NCBI GenBank assembly: GCA_902702965.1 | Contig: CACRXP010000425.1 | Location: forward strand, 373,100-437,099 | Direction of reading: 5' to 3' | Source of the DNA: Spirometra erinaceieuropaei | Taxonomy: Eukaryota > Platyhelminthes > Cestoda > Diphyllobothriidea > Diphyllobothriidae | DNA: 64,000 nucleotides | Shown: positions 1 through 11,905 of the stretch, piece by piece | Layout: each line of letters begins with the position of its first letter | Position numbering within the stretch: the first letter of the stretch is position 1 | Position numbers and translations under genes: made by a program | Notes under the pieces: model-generated | The model's input: the letters and a program-made list of their open reading frames with translations, nothing else | Told to the model about the DNA's origin: nothing | Database searches by the model: none

Positions 1-1881
1 AAAGCAAATTCACTTAAGGTATGCCCTCAGGGTGACAAAGGTTGAAGGATGCTGATCGAAATTGTTCGCCTCTCGCAAAAGACCTCTAGATCACATGGAG
101 GGAAGATTTTCGTGCAAACTGCCGCAACAAAGGCAGCAGTCATTCTACTGACTAAATTTTTGACTGCAATTCTCTCTGGCGACAACAAAAGACTGACTCA
201 ACCATAACCTACTTATTTGACATCTTCGTACTGTCCGTAAGTAGGAACTTCGTCAGGACTGAAATATAACCATCCTCTACCCCCCCACCCGAAAACCATG
301 CTTACATGGTCTGGGTATCAACATAAAAAATGATACTTTCGGCAGTATGTCCACTATATTCATTTTCTTGGACAACAATGGTTAGACGAGATGTTTGACT
401 ATCTACTCCAAAAATGATACATGTAAAAGTATGCTCGCCTTACTTATTCGCTTGAGTGCAGCACAAAAACGTGATTATTTTATACAAAAGTATGATGGGG
501 ATTAACTTTCATCGATGATACATTATACTTTATCATAATGACGTTTGGTTATGAGGGCAGTGTTGAGCACTTAAACGATTCAGAGCTCAGCTGGAAATGC
601 ATATATAGACATATGCGTGGTACTATAGGATGATATTATGAAAGGTTGGTTATGCAAGTCCCGTTCGCACAGTCATTATTGAACAGAATTCAACAATGAC
701 GTTGGAGTAATAACGAGGGTTTGCCGCGTTCACAGCACACAGCGCAGTCTGGAGTTGATCTGAGGAGGTGATGCTGGTTATGTTTCAGTACCAACGGAAC
801 TTCTTCCAATAAGAGTGCGAGGGAGGACTAAGAGTTAAGTAATCACCTTTTACAGAGTTAGGTATGACGTGTTTAGCTTCCACCCACCTTTATCCATACG
901 AATACATACTGGCAGTCAAAAAATTTATCGATTTGACGCTTAAGTTCCATTTTGATTAAAAAGACCGGATTGTGTGGACCGTTTGGAGAAACCAAGACCA
1001 GTCTACCTTGGTCGGAATTTTGCCTCGCAGCACTTTGCAGTAAGTTTTATCTGACAAAGATTCTTGTTTTGTTTATGTGCACACAACATATACGGGCTCA
1101 ATACTACAATCGTTCGCAATTGAGAAATATGCATCATTTTTACGCAGTCAGTAGTCCATCTCGATAGACACTAAGCGGGTTGAAGAGTTACCCATTACCC
1201 GACTAAATGTTAGTCCACAGAACTACCAATTTTATTAAAAAGCACTGTTAATGGTACCTAGTATGACAAGAGGCTGAAATAAAGGACTCGTTTTGATAGT
1301 TCTTTCGCCGGGAGGGTTCGCTGTTCTTGGGACTGCAAACTCCCGCAAAAAATATCTTAATGCAATAGCAGCACACTGATTGCAATTTCGGGGGGATAAA
1401 TAACTTCGAATTGAACGATGGTCGATGCACAACAATAGGCGTAATTCGTTTTAAAGAATTATAGCCATGGAGCCTGCTTGATAAGCAGGAGAAAATCGAT
1501 CTTAAGTGAAGTCATCTGATAGGGAGGATATATATTATTCAGTAGTAAATTTATTAGAAGTGGAACGGCAGGATGGGCGAAGGACCTCTCAATGGAGTTG
1601 CCTTACGTCCCTTACGTCGGTGACAATGCATTGGACTTTTTTATTTTGCACAGATGTCGCCCCTACGCACCCACGCATACGATGCCCCACCTGCTAGCCA
1701 TAGCACTGTTTGTGTACTATTCGAACGCCTACGACGAAGAAAGGCTATATTGTGTGCAAAATACGCATTACCATATATTCTGCAAGTAAGCGCCTTGCCG
1801 AATTCACAACTGGGTCAGAACTGGTAAACTGGCCACGTGGCTTGGGTAGATATGTTACTGAATAAACTGTTCAATGAAGAG
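1..1881 (-). other. Probable intron of the zfh-1-like gene
   Basis: This stretch follows the splice donor on the minus strand. I see no zinc-finger coding, no long conserved frame and no recognisable repeat in it. The composition is AT-rich and irregular. The next exon is therefore expected beyond the left edge of the window. Confidence 0.5.
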
Positions 1882-1889
1882 ACTTACCG
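1882..1889 (-). promoter_or_regulatory. 5' splice donor ending the zfh-1-like exon
   Basis: On the minus strand the sequence reads CAGCCG|GTAAGTCT, a full match to the metazoan donor GTAAGT. The intron's GT is at 1887-1886 and the junction falls between codons (phase 0). Reading on without splicing gives only ten more residues before a stop at 1857-1855, so splicing here is the more likely route to the missing C-terminal part. Confidence 0.8.
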
Positions 1890-3753
1890 GCTGTGGGAAG
1901 TTGATTCTACCCTCAAAGACCGCACCATCCTGCAGTGTCGTAACCGGTGAAGGACCGTTCGCCTCCACCGAAGCCATCTCCGCAGGCGGTGCTGACTGCT
2001 GTGGACCGATCGACAGAAGCGGGGATGACTCGAGTTTGAAATCGAAAATCGGTTCTTCGCCGGCCGTTGTCGGTTGAGAGTCCAGTACATCACAGGCAGT
2101 TGTGTCTGCCGTCGTCCCACGCAGAGACTGCTCCCAGTACTTGAAGTATTCGGCCCATGTGTCTCCCACAGTCGGCTGAGGGGGTTGTGGCGGCGGTGGT
2201 GGCGGAGGCGGTGGTGGCATGGGGGACTCATAGCTGTTTCCCAATGCAGCCAGTGCAAAGAGTTGGAGCAAGGCTGCTGGAGGCAACGCCGGTGGCTGGG
2301 GGGCAGAAAATGGCGACCCCAACGAGACGGATTGAGACGGTGATGAAAACCCTGTCTCCGGCTTGATCGGACTGTCTTCGTCGTCACCGATAGGAGAGGA
2401 GGACTGAGCAGCTTGCGATCCAGAGTTCAGGGACAGATCAAGCGGGAGCTCGTCTGGTGGTGGTGGTGGACTGAAGATGTCTGACAGGGAGGGCAGTGGT
2501 GGATTTGGCGTGTCGCAACTCGAGGTAGCAGCGTTCATCACCGGCGCTAGCTGACCAGAGTGGTCTGCAGCAAGCGTGAGTGAATCAGTTCTTTCGAAGA
2601 GCTGCGGTGGAAAGGAGGTGGGCACAGAGGGTGAGTAGTTTTTGCGGTCACGAGAACGCGCGTTTTGGAACCACACGCGCACAACTTTGGTTCGCAGGTC
2701 CGCCGCGCTTGCCAGTCGTTGTAGCTCACTCGCCGTCGGCAGCTGGTTGACACGGTAGTAGGCACGCAAGAGGTTAGCCTGATCTGGCCGAATTACCGAT
2801 CGTGCCCTGCGGGCTTCATGCTGTTGATGCTGCTTTTGCTCTTGTTGTGAGGTGTTTGCGCTGTCTCGCGGTTCCTCCCCACCCGAACCGACAGCCTTTT
2901 CTGGAGTCCGATCGTCTTCCCCCTTCCCAGCTTCTATTCTTTCGGTTGAGTCTGCATTTGCTATTCGATCTACCTCTTCATTCGTACTGTTTGAATATGG
3001 CAGGCTATTAATAGACTGCTCACTTGCGTTACGTCTGAGGTTGCCTGTTCCACCACAACAACTGCTGCCGCCGGCACCCATTACCGCACACTTCTTGCTT
3101 GAAGTATGACTGGAGTATGAACCCGAATGGCTGAACCGTTTGCCGCACTGCAGGCACACAAACGGCTTCTCGCCGCTGTGGATACGTGCATGCTCCTTCA
3201 AATGATGTTTAAATTTAAAGGCCTTACTGCACTGTTCGCACTTAAACTTGCGCAATTCCTGACTCTCCGTATGGCTCAAATGGTGCCTCTGGAGACGATA
3301 GATGTTGGCAAATCGCTTTCCACACTGGCCACACGCCGGCAGAGGACGCTTGTTGGACACCGCGGCAGTAGCAGCTGAGGTGGGGGCTGCACCTGCGGAG
3401 TTTGCACCCATCGTCGCTGAGGCAACCACAGATCGACTGACTTCGGCAATCAAGGCCTGCAGTTGGGCTGGAAGAGTAGAAAGACCAGATGATGACGGCG
3501 AGGAGGATGCTGAGGGAGCGGTTGAGGAGGCACCAGAATCGGGTACCGAGGTGGACGAGAAGGAAGCGGAGAAGGAGTTGCTGTCACTTCTCTCCAGGCG
3601 GCTGGACTCCATAACGAGGTCAGGGTGAGCAGAGAAGGCGTTAGAAGGCAGTGGATCCGGTCCTGTCAGATCGAGACCCAACGGGGCGTCTGGTTTCCAC
3701 CAGGTTGTGGGTTGATAGGAGGAGATGCGAGGTGGGAGCGCGTACGCGAACAT
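1888..3753 (-). CDS. zfh-1: zfh-1/ZEB-type zinc finger homeodomain transcription factor, first coding exon (partial gene)
   Basis: Seen: an open exon of 622 codons. The first in-frame ATG is at 3753-3751; the frame stays open upstream but has no ATG, only a GTG at 3936. From that ATG: Ser-rich segment ~59-89; finger 1 C141/C144/H157/H161; finger 2 C172/C175/H188/H192; finger 3 of C2HC type C200/C203/H216/C222; homeodomain ~314-373 with WFQNAR at 361-366; PLDLS at 437-441; a long proline run near 512-523. Known: [12 protein letters not shown] and [11 protein letters not shown] are near-identical to the N-terminal finger cluster of ZEB/zfh-1 repressors, and PLDLS recruits the CtBP corepressor. 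Such proteins bind E2-box DNA and repress transcription in the nucleus during mesoderm, muscle and neural development. The exon ends after Pro622 at a consensus donor (1887-1882). The C-terminal finger cluster typical of the family is absent here and should lie on an exon left of the window. Confidence 0.9.
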
Positions 3754-4560
3754 TTCGAGTGGAGTTTGTACGCAGCAGAAGGAAGGTACGTACGTGCACG
3801 CGCGTAGGTGCGTGTGTGTGTGCGTGTGGACGAGAGGGCGGGGAGGGGGGAGCAGAAAAGGGAAATAAAAAATTGGGTGTGAGAGCGAGAGAGAGGACTT
3901 GAGGAGGAGGTAACAGCAGACACAGAGTCCAGACACAAAAGCCAGTCACGGTACACACATACAAGGCGAGCGCAGCAGAAGGAGAGAGCGACTGTGAGGT
4001 GTTAGATGAGTGGGGTGGGATAGGGCTGGCGACGTAGTTGACTTGACGTGCGTAAGTGCTCCACTATGGTGTAGTGTGAGGTGGGACTGGCCATTTGGCA
4101 CACGGCTGTGGATGTGTGAGGTGGGGAGGGAGGGAGGCGGGGAAAGCCAATCAGCGCCCTGCCATCCGACTACCACGCGCCGCACGGGGAGGGACACGTG
4201 CCGCTGCGGCCTGGCCGATTCGCCAAATGTCCCAAAGGGACGAGGGGGAAAGAGCAGGAGGGTTGCTGCTGCTGCTGCTACTGCCCGTTTCACCTGGACA
4301 TAACGTAGAGAAGCCTGACTGCCGCTCTGCCCTACGCAAACCTATACTCCCTACATCCATCCTCCCCTCGCTCTTCCTATTGTCCCGACAACTGTGCCCG
4401 ATTTCGGGAGAACGAACCCTACGCCCTCCCTCCTCCCCTCCCCTGTCAGCATGGGCCAATCGACCGAGAAACAGCTATGAGGAGACGGACGCAGAGCTTC
4501 GTTTCGCACTTGCCAAATGAGGCTGAACCTGCCGATGAGCGAAAAGACGTGTACGACGGC
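3754..4560 (-). promoter_or_regulatory. GC-rich 5' leader and likely promoter of the zfh-1-like gene
   Basis: The DNA immediately upstream of the ATG is GC- and pyrimidine-rich on the gene strand. It has CA/GT runs (3806-3830), GC-box-like CCCCGCC (4135-4142) and two CCAAT motifs on the plus strand (4147-4151 and 4453-4457). A short GCT run is at 4262-4280. No TATA box is evident. The absence of an in-frame ATG upstream of 3753 supports this being untranslated. The transcription start cannot be placed; a 5' UTR intron is also possible. Confidence 0.45.
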
Positions 4561-5040
4561 ATAGCCTACGAGCCCGTTCAACCCAATTGAAATGACCTTC
4601 ATTCCGGCAAAGTGGTGTGAACAGAATCAGCACCAAGTTTAGGAAACTGGGGTTTCTATTAAGGGAGTTTCTAACTGCGTCATTTCAGTTTTCTGAGAGA
4701 ATGTGGGCTTCAGCTGTCGGTTTCTGTCACGATGGCTCCTTAACACAAAAGGAACAACAGAAAACACTCACGGTTGAATCAGTAAAGAGTCGCCCTAGAA
4801 TGTATAAATATAATTATAATAGATCTCGGTCGGGTTTACTAAACACGCTAAAGCGTAAGCACTGGATAAACCAGTTGAAAGCCGCCACCATGAGTAGACC
4901 TATCGCGTTATTTAACGTACGTTTAAGCTGCCTATGAAATGAGACGCAGCAATACAACACCTGCACCACAGAAACTATCATCTTGTATTGTCCCGCCCGA
5001 TATCTGTGTAGCATATACATATATATGTAAATGAGATGAT
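4561..5040. other. Nothing recognised
   Basis: AT-rich DNA between the zfh-1-like promoter region and the first SINE fragments. I see no conserved frame, repeat or RNA. Confidence 0.4.
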
Positions 5041-5570
5041 GCGGAAAAAGACAAGGGAGACTGGAATGACCATTTCTGGCTTATTAGGCGTCGTAAGCCA
5101 GTCATACCCAACCCCGAGAGCCCGTAAGGCACAACGGATCGAGTGAGTTCCATATATTATGACAGTGGGCGCTCACCGATCAGGTAGGTTACGGAACATG
5201 CTGGTTCCGTTGTGCCTTTGGGGCTCATACTTGAACCCTCGCAGGCAGTCGCACAGCGACTAGTAGTAGACATAGATGAGATAGAGCCGACAAAGACAAG
5301 GGAGACCGGAATGGCCATTTCTGGCTTATTAGCCGTCATCAGCCAGTCATACCCAACCCCAAGTGTGGATCACTTGAGATTCGAACCCGGGATCTTTGGT
5401 CATGGAGTTTGACACTCTACCATTGAGCCACGGGCCCGTTGTCCTGTCGGTTATGATCGGGAATATCAATTATGACAGTGGGCGCTCACCGATCAGATAG
5501 GTTACGGGACATGCTCGTTCCGTTGTGCCTTTGGGGCCCATACTAGAACCCTCGCAGGCATGTTAGGTTA
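5040..5570 (-). repeat. tRNA-derived SINE cluster, one complete copy plus fragments
   Basis: The best copy lies on the minus strand. Its tRNA-like head at ~5345-5445 has a box A-like TGGCTCAATGGTAGAGTG (5416-5433) and box B GGTTCGAATCTC (5378-5389). Its body runs to a conserved end near 5285, CATTCCGGTCTCCCTTGTC. A second body fragment is at 5045-5125. A ~100-bp module beginning GGGCGCTCACCGATCAG occurs twice, at 5166 and 5479, bracketing the complete copy. A real tRNA is excluded because the cloverleaf arms do not pair and the unit continues into a body shared by other copies. Confidence 0.75.
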
Positions 5571-8540
5571 AAAAACATGCAACATAGTAGAAGTTGGAAC
5601 ACAACAGAACCAATGCAAGTCAAAATCAGCCTGCTAAAATTTACCAACTTGAACTGGTATACACGACTCTTCATGGTAATGATTACTTGTGAAATTACTA
5701 AGGAAAAATATTTTTATAGTGATTGCTGTCATCGCCATACAGCCTTACTCACTCCTCAGTTAGCTTAAAAGTTGTAACAGTTGTTGCGTTCGGTTTGACT
5801 GTTTCGCTTCTTCATCCTTTGTTATAACGGCAATCACTAAAAAATCGGACGAGTTTATATTAAGCTTATGCGGGGAGGTCACATCCGCTTCTTAACATCC
5901 GAAACACTAATTCCGGGCGGTTGTCTGACCGAATTGCCCCGTTCTTCTAATCAGCGCTCACAAGACCGATAGAAGATTAGTGGAAAGGGAAAAAATCGCC
6001 CCACACATTGTATGCCCCGTTTTTGAAACTGTTGCGGTTTGAAACTGTGACGCGGAAACACCTGCTGGGGAGAGAATGAGACTACTGCTTGTTTGGCCAC
6101 CTGGGTCCGCGTTTGGCCACAAGATGGGCTTCGAAATTTGATAGCTGTTGAGGACATATGACGGGACAAGAGACAAAGCTAGGTGAGGAGAGGGGCAGGA
6201 CTTAGCTTATTTCCTTCTACCCCTGAAGTACACGATTTCCCTATCCAGTCCCCACTCAAGCCTCGGCGTTTACAGGCAGATACGGAAGAAGAAAAGTATA
6301 AGTCATTAGAGCTTATCCATTCAAGGCGAGCTTAAGCAATTCTCGTCGCCAGCTTGCAAGCGTCAATGTCCATGGACATTCTAATCTGTTAATAGCGCCC
6401 TAATTTGTAAATCGAAAACTGGGCGAGTTCGAATAGAGGATGGTGCTTAGCGTACTTTTTCGCCAGAATTGTAGATTTAAGCAGCTTCGCTCTTCGGCAT
6501 GACTTTCGTGAAAACAGAAGCATTCCGTGAGCCTTTTGATGCTGTATATGGAGAGGAGGAGTAATGATCTTAATTGTTGGGAGGCAGAATGTAAGTCGTT
6601 GGCATGGATAAACCATGCTTGAAGCGAGAAAGTCACCTGATGCTTAGTAAAGCACAAAAACGTCTGCTCGCAAATACCGTTTTGTACATCAGTTGATAGT
6701 TGGGCGGTTCCATCTTCTCTCGTCTGCGTTCACTACGTTGCTTGTGCTACGTATCTCACTTTCTATTCCATTATCGTTCGTCACTCAGTTTGGTGGCGTT
6801 TGTCCTGGCCAGGTCTATAATGAGCATGCCCTAGCTACCAATTTTGGTTCTTTGCTTTTGTTTAATTTATTCCTCATTAGGCCAACAAAGGTCTTAAGAC
6901 CGCAAACTTCTCGGCCTCCGTTATAAAAACCCCGGGATTAAAAAACGTCACTAACTCAGATAAATGGAATAATTAAGATGAAGAATCGTACCTCGACTGA
7001 TTAGCCACCTGACATTGGTTTTCAAACGAAAGACTGTGGTATTTAGATGACGTATAATATGAAACCATTAATAGTGGTATTTTACATGAAATAGCATGTA
7101 AACAAAGTGTTCTGAATTGGCTGTATTATTTCCTTTCTTACCCCTCAGAAGAAATTCGGATTTTTCGAAAAGGTCGAGTTAATATTATTCATTATCGATC
7201 AGCACTTTCTGACATTAGATGTCGTGGAGTCACCTGGGTAGGCTGAATCCTCGAAATTTGGCAAAAAATCGATCAGCGCTAGTAAGGGCTCATTTAGCAC
7301 GAGCTGAATTCACTCTAACACAATGAAGAGTGAGCCCGCTTTATTAAAACTCACTCCTCTTCGCGACTAACGTTTTTTCCTTCTGTGAATCGCTTCATTT
7401 CCAGTAGTCTGCTCAACAAACTCTAACTTTAGAATGCTTGCCGGGTACGTCAAATTCTCAGACCTTAGATGATCACGGGTGATTTCAAAGCTGTGCTACG
7501 ACAGCCAATGACGAGTAGTTTTAAAGGCAGCCATTTAACTGTTCGTAACTCCCCCCCCCCTTCCGCCCTTTCCTGCTCCTTCTTAGTCCATGCAAATTTA
7601 GACACTGCCGTAACTTGCTGTAAAATTCAACATAGGACAACTTGGCTTCAGTGGGTGTACGGAACACTTTTCTGGAAGCGTTTATCTGGTCAAATTGTTA
7701 GGATTGACGTGCCGAGAAGAGAGAAGTTATGTCCTGAAGGACCACAGGAACCAGCCGACGTGTATGTAGCGCTAAAACTTTCCGAGTCAGAGACAACTAC
7801 GGTGGAGATAATTCTGGTGCGGGATAAATTAGGGCAACGGCGAACCAGTTGAAACTTGAAATTAATAAACTTGATCTGCTGAGAAACATGTCTACGAAGT
7901 TGATGGGGACATTTACCGTCTTCCAAATTGCTGTATTCACAAAAGACGAATTTTTTTGCGGATTAGTCATTTTTGCTATTTTAAAAGTTGTTTGTACTCA
8001 CTATATGGACGACAAAATTCTCAAGTTCCCGGTTAAAGACTGGTCATTGGTAAAAAAACAAAATACAATAATCGGCAAAACTCCCAGGTGTACGCATATT
8101 CATAGAGCCATTGCACTTTTACTCAGTACCGTATAGTCGTTAGTAAGACAAGCACAGTAATTTCAGTTGAATCAAATTCACTGGGAATTTTGTGGAATCT
8201 ATCAATGCATCATCACAAAGCAGGTCAATTACTAATATGTTTACGTAGGAGAGGACAGTTTCATTCGAACTTACTCTCACCGTCGGTAGCCAATAGTAAT
8301 CGAGTGAAAAATGGATCTGCTGGTGCAAGAACCTTTACTCTGATCGCAGGGCTAGTCCATTTTTTTGATCATGCGTCGTGCAGAGTTACTTATGACTGAC
8401 TTCTCAAATCTACACTGCACCCTGCAGTCCTGGATGCTGCCGACAATTTAATCGTCCTGGACTTCGAACATAAATTCCAGAGGAAGTCATTTGTACGGCA
8501 TTTCTGATTGCTTGTAAAAGAATGGACCATAAAGCCAAAT
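5571..8540. other. AT-rich region without recognised genes
   Basis: No conserved coding or known repeat family found. It holds a C-run at 7552-7561 and a perfect 16-bp palindrome AATGTCCATGGACATT at 6365-6380. The longest open frames (for example 7469-7852 plus) show no recognisable domain. Confidence 0.4.
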
Positions 8541-8954
8541 GGCAACGATCGGGTGAAGGACCACACACACACACAATCAGTCTTATGGGAAAAGGCGGTC
8601 ATAGGGGTTTTACGGGCGGGGCCTATGTATGCATAGAGGGATGGCAAAATAAGTATAGATAATTTGTAAATTCGTTTTTTGGGCGGAAAGATTTTAATGC
8701 GTTGACATATAGCAGCCAAAACTAGGCCGGATAATTAAAAAAATAAACATTAAGTGTCTACAGCGATCATTTCTCAAGTCTCTGAGCTAAGGTCATTGTA
8801 ATTAATGCACCAGACCGTCTACAACAGACGACCCGACCTTGTACGACGAAACACCAAACCGAAATAATCGTGGCGGACTAAAACCCACTTAAATAAGGAT
8901 AGTATGTATTCTTTGCATGCCACAGATGCTTGGGGCCTTCACCCGACCCTTACC
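8541..8954. mobile_element. ~410-bp short-TIR element, copy 1
   Basis: This segment is repeated with high similarity at 35641-36059. Its ends are inverted: GATCGGGTGAAGG near 8548 against the complement of CCTTCACCCGACCC near 8936-8949. Between the ends lies the conserved stretch GTTGACATATAGC...GGCCGGATAATTAAAA. There is no coding frame, so it is a non-autonomous DNA element (MITE-like). The superfamily cannot be assigned because no clear target duplication is visible. Confidence 0.6.
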
Positions 8955-9531
8955 AGCAAAATAAGTTGAAAAACGACCTTACCTGCCTGTCGAACTGCCC
9001 GTACTTGCGTCCTACAGTCACAGAGAGCCCGTGCATCACCGAACTGAATTTTTAACTAATAACGAAAGTACACGTGCAATGAAGCGGGCTTATGTGTAAG
9101 ATACGCCCTGGCACCATTTGGTAGGTATCATCAAGGAAATATTTCAAGGGCGAAGTTTGAATGTCGGGAACATAGGAAAGTCAGCTAGATAATGTCCTTT
9201 CTCCTGCGTCGGGAAGGGCTAGTTTTTTGCTCTCTCTCCATTTACCGAACGTGACTTTAAAGGCAGAAACGTTGATGACTGACGTACAGGAGCGTCAGTC
9301 TGTACTGCGTAACAAATTTCAACAGGTAATTTGACCTTTTCGGTTTATTGTTCGTCCACGTGGCGAACGAAGGGATGACTTGCGGGTGAATTTGTCTGTG
9401 GTAAAGCGGAATTTCGTTACATCTGTCTCCCTCCCTCTTCCCACAGTCACCTTATCTGCCTGTACCCGGTTGCAGTTGGGTATATCTGACCTCACTCATA
9501 CGCAAGGTGTTGTAAAAATAACCACGATATA
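8955..9531. other. Nothing recognised
   Basis: Unique-looking spacer between two mobile elements. I found no conserved frame and no family shared elsewhere in the window. Confidence 0.35.
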
Positions 9532-10525
9532 CAGTAGATGTGCTAACTCATGAAATGTCAACCAAAATTTCGAAATGCGTTCTCGTTTCGAAAAGATAAA
9601 TTAAGTAGTGTTGTGAAACCAATCACGATGCAGCATAAATCTATAATGATCCAATTACCTCAGGTTGTCGGCTTTCGAAAGAACTTATTTTCGGCTGCAT
9701 GCAAGATCTATACTCTGCAAAAACTGACTATTTAAGTAGCATGCAATTTTCTTATTGGTTTTCGATGCCCTTGAAAATTCAATTATATTTCATGAAAAGC
9801 ATGCATAAAAATGTTCATTCTTCCACTCTTTCGCTAGAAAATTACGTCTTCTTCCAATTTCATACTCAAAAGAAGAGCATAATTCGGTTTTTAAAAAGTT
9901 TCTAATTGTGAGATTTTTTATTACCGTTAAATGGCCGGTCATGAAACGTCATGTATCTGCATTTACGAATGTGGCTTGTAAAGTTAACAATATTACTCAA
10001 ATCCACTGCTTAATTTTATGAACCTCATATGGTCTCCTATTAACACCGTAGAGAAATGCACGGTTTTCCGTACACGGAAAATATACAGCTTGTAGATTTG
10101 ATACCCTGAATGCAAATGTAACAGCAGGTCGGGTTCAAAATTATTCGACAATTAGAAAAGTTTTTTAAAACCGAATTATACTCTTATTTTGAGTATGAAA
10201 TTGGACGATGACGTGATTTTCTACCGAATAAGTAAAAGAATGGATATTTTTATGCATGTTTTCTATGAAATATAATTGAATTATGAAGGCATCGAAAATC
10301 AATGAGAAAATTGCATGCTGATTAAGTAGTCATTTTTTGCAGAGTATAGATCTTGCATGCAGCCGAAAATAAGTTCTTTCGAAAGCCGACAACCTGAGGT
10401 GACTGAATAATTATAGATTTATGCTGCATCATGATTGGTTTCACAACACTACTTAATTTATCTTTTCGATACGAGAACGGATTTCGAAATTTTGGTTGAC
10501 ATTTTATGAGTTAGCACATCTACTG
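9532..10525. mobile_element. Foldback element FB1 (subfamily A)
   Basis: Termini CAGTAGATGTGCTAACTCAT and its exact complement at 10506-10525 are flanked by TA on both sides. Inverted arms of roughly 375 bp each (9532-9905 and 10155-10525) enclose a ~250-bp centre. TA duplication and CAGT termini are Tc1/mariner hallmarks. No transposase is encoded, so this is a long-TIR, non-autonomous element. The short frames in it (for example 9550-9735) recur in sister copies only because the DNA is repeated. Confidence 0.85.
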
Positions 10526-10890
10526 TACTTCTGAAAAAGCCACAAAGTCCATCATAGTAGTTGGGATGATCATGTTATTTGACAAAATAGAGGGTCCTCC
10601 AGCCCCATTTATTATTTATGCTCGGTTACCAACAGCAGTTAAGGCAACTCTGTTCTGGTTTTTTTATATATTCACCCACAGGAGTAGCACAAAATTGGGA
10701 AATGTGTGTACTGGCGAACTCTGCTACGTTTGTGCGGTTCTGTTGAAGTGGAAAAAGTGCAGATATGCCCACGCCTGCGCGATCGGACAGTTGGACCGCA
10801 TCAAATTATTAAGTTTTATCCCTGCTGCATGAGGAAGATCCGGTTATGGCTTGCGAGTTACTTGTTTATAGTAATGCAGACGTCCCAGTG
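10526..10890. other. Nothing recognised
   Basis: Spacer between FB1 and the family-B repeats. Overlapping short frames here show no domain. Confidence 0.35.
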
Positions 10891-11905
10891 AATGTAATTC
10901 ACTCTACTCTTCCCACGCCCAACACGCATTTATAGGCAGAAAAGGTTAAGCTGGCCGAGGAGGAGCCTGAGGGTGTTAAAATTCCCGTTCCACAGTCGTG
11001 ACCGACGATTTTCACCATGTGCTCTGCAGCAGGATGAGGGCATGGACGGCGACTTGATTGTGACTCCTCTTGTAGTAGACTTGCACAGCATCTACCGCAC
11101 TCTCCCTCCTTCACACCTGAGCCCGGTGTCAAGACATCGTCAAGAAGACTGGAGACGAGAGGAGACACAGGTATCTGGTACGGCGAATACCCGCGCCTAG
11201 GTGTACCACCACACCCCCTAGTCCACAACGGACATTGACGAGGAGTTCATACAACAAGAACAGAGGAGGGTGGCTGATCAGATCCCAGTGAGCGCGGCGT
11301 AAGCCTACACATGAACCTGCCGCCACATCCCCGGTGTTGGCGTTGGGGGTGCAGCTCCAATAACGCCTGCCGGACTCCGATCAAGCGTTGGTCCAGAGCA
11401 TCTACCACTTGGCCCATTTTACGTACGCATGCAACAGTTCGATCGTCGTTGCTGACGATGTCTACCGTGTGCTCCACAACAAGGTGGGAGCAGGCAGGCG
11501 ACTTGTGCGTTAATTAGCCGGTAATGTCAGTAGGCTTGCACAGCACTTACTGCACTCTCTCCTCCTTCGTCACCTGGACCCGATGTCAAGGCAGAGGCAA
11601 GAAGACCGGAGGCGGAGGAGGGCGCAGGTGGATGGCACGGTCGATCCCGCACCTTGGCGCTCTACTCTGCACCGCCTGGTCAACACAGAAAGTGATCAGG
11701 ATTTCAAGCAACAACAACAACAATGGTGGCAGCATGGATCCCAGTGTGCACGACGTCAGCCATGAGCAAATGAGTCTGCCGCCGCACCCCCGAAATGTTG
11801 GCATTTGTTATGGTTCGCAATCCGATAACGCTTGTCAGAATCCAGTCTAGCTCATGTGTTGGTCCAACGCATCTACCACAAGGTCCGTTTTAGGTACGCA
11901 TGCTT
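10890..11905 (-). repeat. Dispersed family-B repeats, three adjacent pieces
   Basis: Pieces at ~10990-11235, ~11300-11670 and ~11750-11905 share blocks such as GCATCTACCGCACTCTC, GACGATGTCTACCGTGTGCTCCAC and CCGCGCCTAGGTGTACCACC-like strings with copies at 32, 38.9, 39.7, 42.8, 44.4, 46.7 and 63.8 kb. They are in the orientation opposite to the 32-kb copy. The CAA run at 11709-11722 interrupts the middle piece. Confidence 0.7.

Noticed and set aside
1874..3807. Several plus-strand frames opposite the zfh-1-like exon
   Set aside because: They are antisense shadows of a strongly supported exon, with no domain of their own.
3754..3936. 61-residue N-terminal extension of the zfh-1-like frame
   Set aside because: It starts at a GTG, contains no ATG, is encoded by CA-repeat and pyrimidine-rich DNA, and the first ATG is at 3753.
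5378..5433. Possible tRNA gene
   Set aside because: Boxes A and B are present but the acceptor and anticodon arms do not pair, and the unit continues into a repeated SINE body. The same applies at 15.6, 24.4, 40.6 and 61.9 kb.
9550..10900. Short frames recurring in FB1, FB4 and FB5 (for example MKCQP...FRKDKLSSVVK)
   Set aside because: They recur because the inverted-arm DNA is repeated. They are short, differ by frame-breaking changes and show no domain.
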